Of a stretch of DNA of 63,921 nt, positions 57,607 through 63,921 are shown in pieces (position 1 is the stretch's first letter; each line of letters begins with the position of its first letter). Source of the stretch: a virus; IMG/VR virus record IMGVR_UViG_3300042466_001456, positions 1 through 63,921 of that record; one strand, 5' to 3'. The notes below the pieces were generated by a model. The model did no database searches, had not been told where the DNA came from, and was given only the letters and a program-made list of their open reading frames with translations. Both the position numbers and the translations under genes were made by a program.

Positions 57607-58292
57607 ATTTCTTCTATCACAATTTTGCCATTATCATTATATTTATCTTTAACCAATTTGTATATATAACCGATTTCATTTAATTTAATATGTCCAGAAC
57701 GGTAAATTGGTTTATCTGATTGAGGTTGGTATGATTTAATTAAACAATTTATTCGTTTATCACCCATTTGATATAACTCCCCAGATTCAGATTTAAAATA
57801 AGGTTCATCAATAACTTCTGAATGGTTAATTAGATAAATCATTTTATCTTCCCAAGTTCTTTTATCTTTGGGAGTTAAATCAACTTCTATTCTTTTATTA
57901 ACATCTGGATTTGTTATTTTAATAAATTGATGCAATATTTTACTTTTATATTTTAATTCTCCATAAACAACTACTGGTGCATATAATAAAACGATAAAAC
58001 CATTTTCAATAGAATTTTTAATTGATTCAAAATCAGTAATATCATCAACAGCATAACTATTTGTTTGATAACCAACTATTGGTGTATGACAAATTACTAA
58101 ATTTTCGTTATTTAATAATGGTTTGATTGTGTTTAAACATTCTTCATAATACTTCTCATCTAATTCTTTTCTTTCTATTTTAAAAAGTATAGTTTGTTTA
58201 AACCCTTCTTCTTTATAATGTTCTTTAGCAATACCAGTATTAGTTTCATCAAGAAACCAATTTTCTTTAAAATCTTTTAAGATATCTTCCAT
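57603..58292 (-). CDS. Cassette operon gene 2: hypothetical protein, 229 aa
   Basis: MEDILKDFKENWFLDETNTG; alpha/beta (NLVICHTPIVGYQTNSYAVD; FIVLLYAPVVVYGELKYKSK). The start at 58292 is preferred because the longer frame overlaps the preceding gene; its leader is A-rich. Confidence 0.75.
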   Translation of the reverse strand: MEDILKDFKENWFLDETNTGIAKEHYKEEGFKQTILFKIERKELDEKYYEECLNTIKPLLNNENLVICHTPIVGYQTNSYAVDDITDFESIKNSIENGFIVLLYAPVVVYGELKYKSKILHQFIKITNPDVNKRIEVDLTPKDKRTWEDKMIYLINHSEVIDEPYFKSESGELYQMGDKRINCLIKSYQPQSDKPIYRSGHIKLNEIGYIYKLVKDKYNDNGKIVIEEI

Positions 58293-58296
58293 TTTT

Positions 58297-58770
58297 TTAG
58301 TTTTTAAAACATTCAATTAGTTTAACGTTTGGTAAGTTCCAAACATCAATTATTTTATAATTTGAGCCATCAGTATTTGTTAGAATGATATTACTCGGTT
58401 CAATTCTGAAATCTGTTCTTATACAAATACCAAGGTTTTTATCGTTTTCTCTAATAAGAAAAAATGGTTCAAAATTTTTACTAACATCAGCTTTGTATCT
58501 TTTATAATTATAAACATCATGTTCACCTATAATATGAAAATCTTCAAAATTATCAAATATAACACAAATAAGTTGAGATGCTATAACAATATCTAAATCA
58601 AATTCTTTCATATAATACCTAACGAAACTATTTAAACTTTCGTTATGTTCAAGTTGTGTAATATCATTATTTGGTTTATTATAATCCCAAACATAATCTT
58701 TTACTTCATCAACATTTTTTTCGTAATACTTAAAAACTTTATATTCAAGTCGTTTTAATAGATTTTCCAT
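58297..58770 (-). CDS. Cassette operon gene 1: hypothetical protein, 157 aa
   Basis: Helical N-terminal half (MENLLKRLEYKVFKYYEKNV), then FFLIRENDKNLGICIRTDFR and a beta end (ILTNTDGSNYKIIDVWNLPN). Five bases from gene 2. Three coupled genes in one cassette suggest a complete system. Confidence 0.8.
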   Translation of the reverse strand: MENLLKRLEYKVFKYYEKNVDEVKDYVWDYNKPNNDITQLEHNESLNSFVRYYMKEFDLDIVIASQLICVIFDNFEDFHIIGEHDVYNYKRYKADVSKNFEPFFLIRENDKNLGICIRTDFRIEPSNIILTNTDGSNYKIIDVWNLPNVKLIECFKN

Positions 58771-58837
58771 AATTCATTTTTTACAAATATACTAATTATT
58801 TTTCAATTAATCAAGTTTTATCTTAAATTCACCGTAC

Positions 58838-58935
58838 TGGTTATAACAAAGTGTATAAGAAAGTTTGCTATCAAGTTTGGTGCTAATTTGAAAGTTTACG
58901 TAAGCAAACCTTCTCATACACCCAACCGTTATAAG
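58838..58935 (+). repeat. attC-like site G
   Basis: R'' GGTTATAAC, R' CCGTTATAAG; arms GTATAAGAAAGTTTGCT/AGCAAACCTTCTCATAC as in 38969, 39502 and 63384. Confidence 0.9.
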
Positions 58936-58940
58936 CCATT

Positions 58941-59330
58941 TTAAGGCAGCTCCGAAATAAACTGACTTGGGATTTTCCAATAGCCATTTAACGGAGTTCC
59001 AAACAAGGCTCGGCAATCATCAATAATGGTAGTAACGAATTTTGCTTTAATTACTCTACCAGTTGGAAGTTTGTAACCTCTTTTTGATAAAATGACTATT
59101 GATAAATCATTGCCTAAAGCATCTACCATAAACGGTTCTCCGTATTGGATTACTTTTTCAAGTGGTATTTTTGATTTGTCGGTTTTAAAGTATTCAATTT
59201 CTTCAATCGAATTACCTTCAATTAGTTTTGCTTTTTCTGGTTTATTCCAGTTTGTTTCGATTTCGGAATACTTTAAAGACTTTAGGTAATTTTCAAGTCC
59301 CTTGTAGTCGATTTTGTGTTTAAGTTTCAT
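58941..59330 (-). CDS. Cassette gene: hypothetical protein, 129 aa
   Basis: Alpha/beta protein (EYFKTDKSKIPLEKVIQYGE; FMVDALGNDLSIVILSKRGY). It ends six bases from site G. Unknown function. Confidence 0.8.
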   Translation of the reverse strand: MKLKHKIDYKGLENYLKSLKYSEIETNWNKPEKAKLIEGNSIEEIEYFKTDKSKIPLEKVIQYGEPFMVDALGNDLSIVILSKRGYKLPTGRVIKAKFVTTIIDDCRALFGTPLNGYWKIPSQFISELP

Positions 59331-59361
59331 ATTGTATTTCTATTAAATTGTGAATAAAAAC

Positions 59362-59451
59362 GGCTTATAACAGCAGATAAGCAAAAGCCCAAATCCAACC
59401 GCACAATGCCAACGCTATTTGTGCCTTCGCTTATCTGCAAAACGTTATGTG
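59362..59451 (+). repeat. attC-like site H
   Basis: R'' CTTATAACAGC, R' GCAAAACGTTATGTG; arms AGATAAGC/GCTTATCT. The AACAGC and GCAAAACGTT ends suit chromosomal-type attC sites. Confidence 0.85.
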
Positions 59452-59463
59452 CAAGGCTAAAAT

Positions 59464-59685
59464 CTACTTCCAATTATTATCGTCATTGTTATAATTTTGT
59501 GGATTTTTAGATGTGCATTCTTCTATTGATATTACAGAAGACAATCTGTCGTCTTTTACTAGATGATATTTACCATTTTCGTATTTGTAAATCAATTTAT
59601 CTCCAAATCTATCTGTTTGAAATAGATTGTCTTTTGTATTGTGAAATATCAGTTTTTTGTATTCAAATGATGGTAACTTTGTCAT
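59464..59685 (-). CDS. Cassette gene: hypothetical protein, 73 aa
   Basis: FEYKKLIFHNTKDNLFQTDR start, beta-rich; Asn/Asp-rich end. Unknown function. Confidence 0.75.
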   Translation of the reverse strand: MTKLPSFEYKKLIFHNTKDNLFQTDRFGDKLIYKYENGKYHLVKDDRLSSVISIEECTSKNPQNYNNDDNNWK

Positions 59686-59724
59686 TTCGTTTTTAAATTA
59701 AATTTAGTGCTGATAATCCGCCCA

Positions 59725-59822
59725 GCACATAACAGCGTATAAAAGATATGGCACATTGGGCATTGTGCCTTGATTTCAACATTCGTATAAGTGCCACATC
59801 TCTTATACGCAAAACGTTATAC
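59725..59822 (+). repeat. attC-like site I
   Basis: R'' CACATAACAGC, R' GCAAAACGTTATAC; arms GTATAAAAGATATGGCAC/GTGCCACATCTCTTATAC. Confidence 0.9.
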
Positions 59823-59879
59823 ACAATACTACATTACTGTTTCAAATTAAGTTCTGTGTAAAAACTTTTTAAAAATTCC

Positions 59880-60347
59880 CTACCTTCTAATTAATTTTGT
59901 TGAAATAATGTCTTTATATTTGTATAGTGATACAAGAAACAATGAATAGTTATCAATTATGTTTTTCTTTTCATCATCAGTCATACCATTCATTGAATGA
60001 AAATCATCATCATCTGAATATGTTTCTTCTTCACTATCTTCATCATAATAATCATCACTTACATTACCAACTCTATACGCAACAAACGCATCTAATGGTA
60101 TGTTTGATATTTCAACAATAACATCATCATATTTACCTGTTGTAAAGTCGTATGAGTAATCAAACGCAAACGACTTATCATCAGTTACATTGGTTTCTCT
60201 ATCAGTTAAGTTTTTATCTTTCCAAACATTTTCCCATTGTTTTAGTGATATACCAGTGTACATAGTATAACCATTATCGATGTTTTCATTCAAAAATTGT
60301 TTCCAATTCTTTACCATGTCTATATGTTCTCTCATTTTTTTACTCAT
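59880..60347 (-). CDS. Cassette gene with capsid-targeting-like leader; possible ADP-ribosyltransferase, 155 aa
   Basis: Leader MSKKMREHIDMVKNWKQFLN then E (L-N-E at 19-21). The rest, YTMYTGISLKQWENVWKD, then TDDKSFAFDYSYDF and DVIVEISNIPLDAFVAY, recalls ART-like folds (Y-x-G start, S-F-A-x-x-Y, then V-V-V-E-I), as in T4 Alt. The assignment is from pattern only; the catalytic R-S-E triad is not certain. An acidic tail follows. Confidence 0.7.
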   Translation of the reverse strand: MSKKMREHIDMVKNWKQFLNENIDNGYTMYTGISLKQWENVWKDKNLTDRETNVTDDKSFAFDYSYDFTTGKYDDVIVEISNIPLDAFVAYRVGNVSDDYYDEDSEEETYSDDDDFHSMNGMTDDEKKNIIDNYSLFLVSLYKYKDIISTKLIRR

Positions 60348-60445
60348 AGTATTTTATTTTATATATAAATATTATTCCCACCACACATTTTTAAAAGTTT
60401 TTATTCGTGTTCTAAATTAACATTCTACCTTAATAAATCGTACTG

Positions 60446-60500
60446 TGTATAACAAATGATAAACAACATTAAAACGATTGTTTATCATCGGACGTTATAA
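60446..60500 (+). repeat. attC-like site J
   Basis: R'' TGTATAAC, R' ACGTTATAAG; arms and loop as in site C. Confidence 0.85.
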
Positions 60501-60515
60501 GTAATAAAACAAAAA

Positions 60516-60728
60516 TTATGAGTTTTTCTCAATAATGTTGTGTGTCGTTTCATCACAAAAATAAGCCTCATTATTGTCTGTGTCTATTCCACAAGCATCA
60601 ATGCTATTATCCTTCGCAATCATATAATCCTTATTATCTTTACCAACAATTTTTCTAAACACAATTTCACATTCATCGTGTTCTTTTGTTAGTGTATCTA
60701 ACCAATCTTTTAAATCTTTAATTTTCAT
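60516..60728 (-). CDS. Cassette gene: hypothetical protein, 70 aa
   Basis: MKIKDLKDWLDTLTKEHDEC start and DACGIDTDNNEAYFCDET: a compact acidic protein. The start K-I-K-D-L-K-D-W-L also fits an amphipathic leader but lacks a clear x-x-E cleavage motif. Confidence 0.75.
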   Translation of the reverse strand: MKIKDLKDWLDTLTKEHDECEIVFRKIVGKDNKDYMIAKDNSIDACGIDTDNNEAYFCDETTHNIIEKNS

Positions 60729-60760
60729 ATTTTTAATTTGTATAATTTTTGTTTTACATA

Positions 60761-60816
60761 CTTATAACAAATGATAAACAACATTAAAACGATTGTTTAT
60801 CATCGGACGTTATAAG
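60761..60816 (+). repeat. attC-like site K
   Basis: R'' CTTATAAC, R' ACGTTATAAG; arms identical to site J over about 50 bases. Confidence 0.85.
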
Positions 60817-60989
60817 CCATTTTTTGACCGACTATCAACATAAAAGATAACCAAATTTATAACTGAATACATTATGGATAAAACTCCCAATATCCATAGA
60901 AAATAATTGTCAGAAGGTTTTAAATCTCCGTTTGTTACGAGCATCCAAGTAGCCCATAATGTGATTAAAGCAAATGATATGTATTTCAT
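60810..60989 (-). CDS. Cassette gene: membrane protein, 59 aa
   Basis: Two hydrophobic segments (YISFALITLWATWMLV; FLWILGVLSIMYSVINLVIF). The stop codon is the TTA of site K's R' box. Confidence 0.75.
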   Translation of the reverse strand: MKYISFALITLWATWMLVTNGDLKPSDNYFLWILGVLSIMYSVINLVIFYVDSRSKNGL

Positions 60990-61013
60990 AATTTAAAATT
61001 TGTGAAGAAAAAC

Positions 61014-61149
61014 GGCTTATAACAGCACATACCCAAAAGAGGGGTTTTAGTGGTTATATGAACATTTTTGCTTCGGTTAAACATTTGTTGTTCTATTAAA
61101 TTTTGTGCTTCGTAATCCCCTCCTTCGGGTATCTGCAAAACGTTATGTA
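61014..61149 (+). repeat. attC-like site L
   Basis: R'' GCTTATAACAGC, R' GCAAAACGTTATGTA; arms ATACCCAAAAGAGGGG/CCCCTCCTTCGGGTAT. Confidence 0.85.
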
Positions 61150-61164
61150 TAATAAAATAAAAAA

Positions 61165-61380
61165 TCAGACTAATATCCTTACAACATCATACTTACCATA
61201 AAAACTATGGTTGTATTCTTCCACATAATATTCCACTTCTTTATTTTCATAATCATGTATAAGTTCGCCATTTTCGTTGTAATTAACAAACCTATCAATA
61301 TCATCAGTATGAAGTGGAATATTATTAATAAACCATCCACGTCCATCATTTGTTTTTTGATTTTTTAGAATTCCTGTCAT
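61165..61380 (-). CDS. Cassette gene: hypothetical protein, 71 aa
   Basis: MTGILKNQKTNDGRGWFINN; aromatic beta-rich acidic end (EVEYYVEEYNHSFYGKYD). Its upstream attC (61398-61484) may carry its promoter. Confidence 0.75.
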   Translation of the reverse strand: MTGILKNQKTNDGRGWFINNIPLHTDDIDRFVNYNENGELIHDYENKEVEYYVEEYNHSFYGKYDVVRILV

Positions 61381-61397
61381 ATTTTTTTATTTTACAT

Positions 61398-61484
61398 ATA
61401 CATAACAACAAATATAAGAAATAAATTTTCATTTGTCTATTTTTTACAGAAAAAATTTACTTCTCATATTTGCAACCGTTAGGC
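61398..61484 (+). repeat. attC-like site M, possibly carrying a promoter
   Basis: R'' ATACATAAC, R' CCGTTAGGC; arms as in site D. The minus strand has TTCTTATATTTG, matching a -7 box directed at the 61165 gene. Confidence 0.8.
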
Positions 61485-61494
61485 GTAATAAATT

Positions 61495-61644
61495 TTACTG
61501 CCATTCGTCAAAGTTTTTATAATAGTTCTCCGCATCTTTCTTTGTCCATTTTATTTTGGTTGCTGCATCAATGTCCTTTTTAATTTGTCTGTCATCTGCT
61601 ATCATAAACAGTATAACTATTCCAAAAAATATTAGTAGTCCCAT
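61495..61644 (-). CDS. Cassette gene: membrane peptide, 49 aa
   Basis: Begins MGLLIFFGIVILFMIADD, one membrane segment, then a charged tail (AATKIKWTKKDAENYYKNF). Ends 11 bases from site M. Confidence 0.7.
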   Translation of the reverse strand: MGLLIFFGIVILFMIADDRQIKKDIDAATKIKWTKKDAENYYKNFDEWQ

Positions 61645-61662
61645 AATCGTAAAATTTACATA

Positions 61663-61794
61663 CGCCTAACATTGCATAACCAAAAGCGGGGCGTATATCC
61701 GTCATTCAGCTATTGTACTACCAATTTACTTTGTGCCGTTGGTTAGGGTGGTTGCACTTAATCCCCGCCTTCGGTTATACCTGTCCGTTATGTT
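61663..61794 (+). repeat. attC-like site N
   Basis: R'' CGCCTAAC (or GCATAAC at 61674), R' CCGTTATGTT; arms AACCAAAAGCGGGG/CCCCGCCTTCGGTT. Immediately followed by GTTATGTTC-CATTAAAACGA-GAACATAAC (61787-61815), the same mini-hairpin type as at 25670. Confidence 0.8.
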
Positions 61795-61832
61795 CCATTA
61801 AAACGAGAACATAACAAAGAATATATTCAATA

Positions 61833-61988
61833 TTATTTTTTCTTTGCGTTTTCAAATAACGATTGTATTTGTTCGTCTTTTGATAACAAGAACATTATTT
61901 CTACTTCATTATCAGTTATTGTATCTTCATCTAATTTCATTAATAACAAATACAATCTACGTTTTGCTTCTAAAATTTCTACTTTCAT
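61833..61988 (-). CDS. Cassette gene: helical protein, 51 aa
   Basis: MKVEILEAKRRLYLLLMKLD then an acidic and basic helical tail. All-helical; unknown function. Confidence 0.7.
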   Translation of the reverse strand: MKVEILEAKRRLYLLLMKLDEDTITDNEVEIMFLLSKDEQIQSLFENAKKK

Positions 61989-62017
61989 TTTATTTAAGTT
62001 TTGTGTTAAAAAATAAT

Positions 62018-62042
62018 ACTAAATATATTCTCAACCGTTAGC
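62018..62042 (+). repeat. Short attC-like site O
   Basis: ACTAAATATATTCTCA and CCGTTAGC; short form like B and E. Confidence 0.6.
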
Positions 62043-62301
62043 GGTAATGCTGAAAACACAGCGTATCACCAGCATTGAACTTACCAACACTATCCACAAA
62101 CCAAGTATTATTCATATTCAAATCCATTTTTCCGATAGGCTCGACTAAGTAAATACTTGTTCCTTTCGTTTTGTTAGGTTCAATCCTTGTTACTATAAAT
62201 TTTGATTGACTGTTAGGGAATTTAGTTTCTTCACCACAAGAAGAAAGCACTACCGCTAACAACACATAGGCAAAAAAGCCGTTGGTTTTTCTATTTGACA
62301 T
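62038..62301 (-). CDS. Cassette gene: lipoprotein, 87 aa
   Basis: Signal peptide of about 21 residues with lipobox VLSSC (FFAYVLLAVVLSSCG); the mature part is beta-rich (TSIYLVEPIGKMDLNMNNTW). The stop is the TTA of site O. The 5' 48 bases of the gene, coding for the signal peptide, lie inside attC site P. Confidence 0.85.
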   Translation of the reverse strand: MSNRKTNGFFAYVLLAVVLSSCGEETKFPNSQSKFIVTRIEPNKTKGTSIYLVEPIGKMDLNMNNTWFVDSVGKFNAGDTLCFQHYR

Positions 62302-62379
62302 TTTGTTTAAATTTTAAAGTTTATCATTCTAATTAAGTTCTCGTTTCGGCTTCTTCGCCTATCTGCAAACCGTTATAAC
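62253..62379 (+). repeat. attC-like site P, overlapping the lipoprotein signal-peptide codons
   Basis: R'' CCGCTAAC, R' ACCGTTATAAC; arms ATAGGCAAAAAAGCCG/CGGCTTCTTCGCCTAT. The left arm is in the coding sequence of the 62038-62301 gene. Confidence 0.8.
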
Positions 62380-62648
62380 CAATTAGACAAACGACACCCC
62401 ATTTGAAGTAATATATGTTTTTTATCTTTTTCTGAAATTTCTGTTTCCTCTATTATTTCTTTTAATGAAAGTTCGAGTATAAGTTTAATGTTTGCTATTT
62501 CAAACTTATGTTCAGTTTTAGAGAAAACAGAAAAATCATCTGTTAATAAATCTCTACAAACAACTTGATGCTCATTAACATCTATTACTTCAAAACAATT
62601 ACGTCTGTTCGTTGTAATTTTATTTCCCTTTTCAAATATATTTTCCAT
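62373..62648 (-). CDS. Cassette gene: hypothetical protein, 91 aa
   Basis: Beta-rich N-terminus (EKGNKITTNRRNCFEVIDVN; DDFSVFSKTEHKFEI), helical C-terminus (LSLKEIIEETEISEKDKKHI). Stop is the TTA of site P's R' box. Confidence 0.8.
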   Translation of the reverse strand: MENIFEKGNKITTNRRNCFEVIDVNEHQVVCRDLLTDDFSVFSKTEHKFEIANIKLILELSLKEIIEETEISEKDKKHILLQMGCRLSNWL

Positions 62649-62655
62649 AACTAAC

Positions 62656-62755
62656 TGGTTATAACAAAGTGTATAAGTAATGTGGCTAAATAAATTTATT
62701 TGTAAGTTGAAAGTATGTGCAAAGCCACACTACTCATACACTCAACCGTTATGTG
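62656..62755 (+). repeat. attC-like site Q
   Basis: R'' GGTTATAAC, R' CCGTTATGTG; almost identical to 26017-26113 over its full length. Confidence 0.9.
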
Positions 62756-62823
62756 TAAGTGTTCCGTTCATCCTTCTAATCAATATTTCGGTTGGAAATT
62801 TTAAAAGAAAAATACCACCGCAC

Positions 62824-63273
62824 TTATTTTAAAGAAATTTCATAATCATTATCTATTTTATCAACATTTACACCATATTTATTTTGATTTGTATAAACAT
62901 TTTTCCAAAAACCATCAGCAACCGATGTTCTTTTTTCTGTATCAAATTCTGGTTCTTTTGAAGAATATAACGATTTGACACCATATTTATTATTTAGTAA
63001 AAAATATTTGATTAAATTTATATAAATACCTTTTTGTCTATATTCTTTATCTACAAATACTGACATAATTGTAAATGTTGGTTCATCTTCTGTTGATAAG
63101 AAATGACTATCATCTATTATAGATAATGTTCCAATTATAACACCATCAATCTTTGCTACAACATGAATATTTTCTGGTGGTGAATATGTTATTTTATATT
63201 CAATATTCCCAATTGAACTCTCATTCAAAAACTCTCGTATGGTTGTTTTAATAAATTGTTTCAAATCTTTCAT
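62824..63273 (-). CDS. Cassette gene: GNAT acetyltransferase with capsid-targeting-like leader, 149 aa
   Basis: Leader MKDLKQFIKTTIREFLNESS with L-N-E at 16-18. The GNAT core follows: FTIMSVFVDKEYRQKGIYIN (motif A, R-Q-K-G-I), preceded by beta strands (VVAKIDGVIIGTLSIIDDSH), near 75-110. It would use acetyl-CoA to modify a host protein or small molecule. The combination suggests delivery with phage DNA. Confidence 0.85.
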   Translation of the reverse strand: MKDLKQFIKTTIREFLNESSIGNIEYKITYSPPENIHVVAKIDGVIIGTLSIIDDSHFLSTEDEPTFTIMSVFVDKEYRQKGIYINLIKYFLLNNKYGVKSLYSSKEPEFDTEKRTSVADGFWKNVYTNQNKYGVNVDKIDNDYEISLK

Positions 63274-63383
63274 TGTTTTCTTTTATATATAAATATTAAA
63301 ATAATAAAAATCCACCTTTCTTTTTCTTTTAAAATTTTTGTTCAGTTATCCAATTGAACATTCTACCTTAATTAACCACACCT

Positions 63384-63481
63384 ACACATAACAAGGTGTA
63401 TAAGAAAGTTTGCTATCAGCATTTGTGCATAATTTGAAAGTTCATCTAAGCAAACCTTCTCATACACCCAACCGTTATAAG
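63384..63481 (+). repeat. attC-like site R
   Basis: R'' ACACATAAC, R' CCGTTATAAG; arms as in site G. Confidence 0.9.
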
Positions 63482-63504
63482 CAATAAAATAAAATTGCCT
63501 ACGC

Positions 63505-63714
63505 TCAATCACAGAAATCCCATCCATAATCATCATTTGATGTTTCAAATACTTCACGAACCTCTGCTACATCATCACCACATCCACCCATAGGTATTCT
63601 ATTTCTAACTTCATATTCATCCCATTCAATAGGTGTTCGTGCAACTGTCCACCTATCATTACCCTCACAACTTACATATTGTATTTCCCAATAAGCATAT
63701 TCAATTTCTTCCAT
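63505..63714 (-). CDS. Cassette gene: acidic protein, 69 aa
   Basis: MEEIEYAYWEIQYVSCEGND; ends ETSNDDYGWDFCD. Three Cys, strongly acidic. The ORF at 63372-63557 is a shadow of this gene and site R. Confidence 0.75.
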   Translation of the reverse strand: MEEIEYAYWEIQYVSCEGNDRWTVARTPIEWDEYEVRNRIPMGGCGDDVAEVREVFETSNDDYGWDFCD

Positions 63715-63734
63715 CGCTCAAAATTTTATTTTAC

Positions 63735-63834
63735 AGCTTATAACAGCGTATATACAAGATACGCCTACAAGCATTTTTTTATAATTTGAAATTTATCGTT
63801 TGGCGTACCTCGTATATACGCAAAACATTATGCG
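63735..63834 (+). repeat. attC-like site S
   Basis: R'' GCTTATAACAGC, R' GCAAAACATTATGCG (CATTAT where others have CGTTAT); arms GTATATACAAGATACGCC/GGCGTACCTCGTATATAC. Confidence 0.8.
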
Positions 63835-63840
63835 TAATTG

Positions 63841-63921
63841 CTAATCCTTTACATATAGTGTACATTCGTTTGCCACTTTCTTATCATCTATTTTATTTGA
63901 GTATGTATAATCAATTTCATC
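63841..63921 (-). CDS. Partial cassette gene at the right edge
   Basis: The last 26 codons (ending VANECTLYVKD and a TAG stop) lie 7 bases from site S. The 5' end is off the window, so the array continues. Confidence 0.7.
   Translation of the reverse strand, partial: DEIDYTYSNKIDDKKVANECTLYVKD

Overview
This AT-rich window comes from a mobile genome replicating in a Bacteroidota host, most likely a large (jumbo-type) phage. Nearly every transcription unit has the Bacteroidota promoter (TTTG near -33, TAnnTTTG near -7). Recognisable proteins are of phage or mobile-element type: a Gp88-like protein, DUF932, a YopX-like protein, HNH endonucleases, and Bacteroidota-type RpoD, SmpB and RNase R. 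No virion structural genes are visible, so phage rather than large plasmid is an inference.

Layout. 0-2.2 kb: partial gene, zincin-like protein, and an HNH gene between duplicated G-rich spacers. 2.2-30 kb: about 60 mostly tiny, mostly minus-strand genes, typically each with its own promoter (-7 usually TATCTTTG), resembling an early host-takeover region. Among them are eight copies of a small structured RNA, a tRNA-like gene, a ~410-nt structured RNA (17.5-17.9 kb) and a second HNH gene. 30-31.3 kb: DnaA-box-like sites, inverted repeats and an HNH gene. 31.3-45.9 kb: small genes whose -7 box is mostly TACCTTTG, two more tRNA-like genes, a second structured RNA and an H1-like basic protein. 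46-54.2 kb: an HNH gene beside a sigma factor, then SmpB, two metallophosphoesterases, RNase R and a HAD phosphatase. 54.2-63.9 kb: a tyrosine recombinase followed by an integron-like array of small cassettes separated by attC-like hairpins, running off the right edge.

Main discovery. The recombinase (54,241-55,038) has an attI-like sequence at its 5' end, followed by about 19 attC-like sites. Two more copies of the attI-like leader, each followed by cassettes, lie at 25.6 kb and 38.5 kb, so one recombinase may serve three islands. Several cassette proteins begin with an amphipathic leader ending in a hydrophobic-x-Glu motif. This resembles the capsid-targeting peptide of T4 internal head proteins. 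One such protein looks like a GNAT acetyltransferase and another weakly like an ADP-ribosyltransferase. The working hypothesis is a phage-borne integron that shuffles effectors packaged in the capsid and injected with the DNA. Two cassettes contain tRNA-like sequences instead of genes.

Other themes. Promoters overlap the terminator of the upstream gene. At least two HNH genes sit beside a duplicated 3' end of their neighbour. The eight small RNAs keep their hairpins while the sequence changes.
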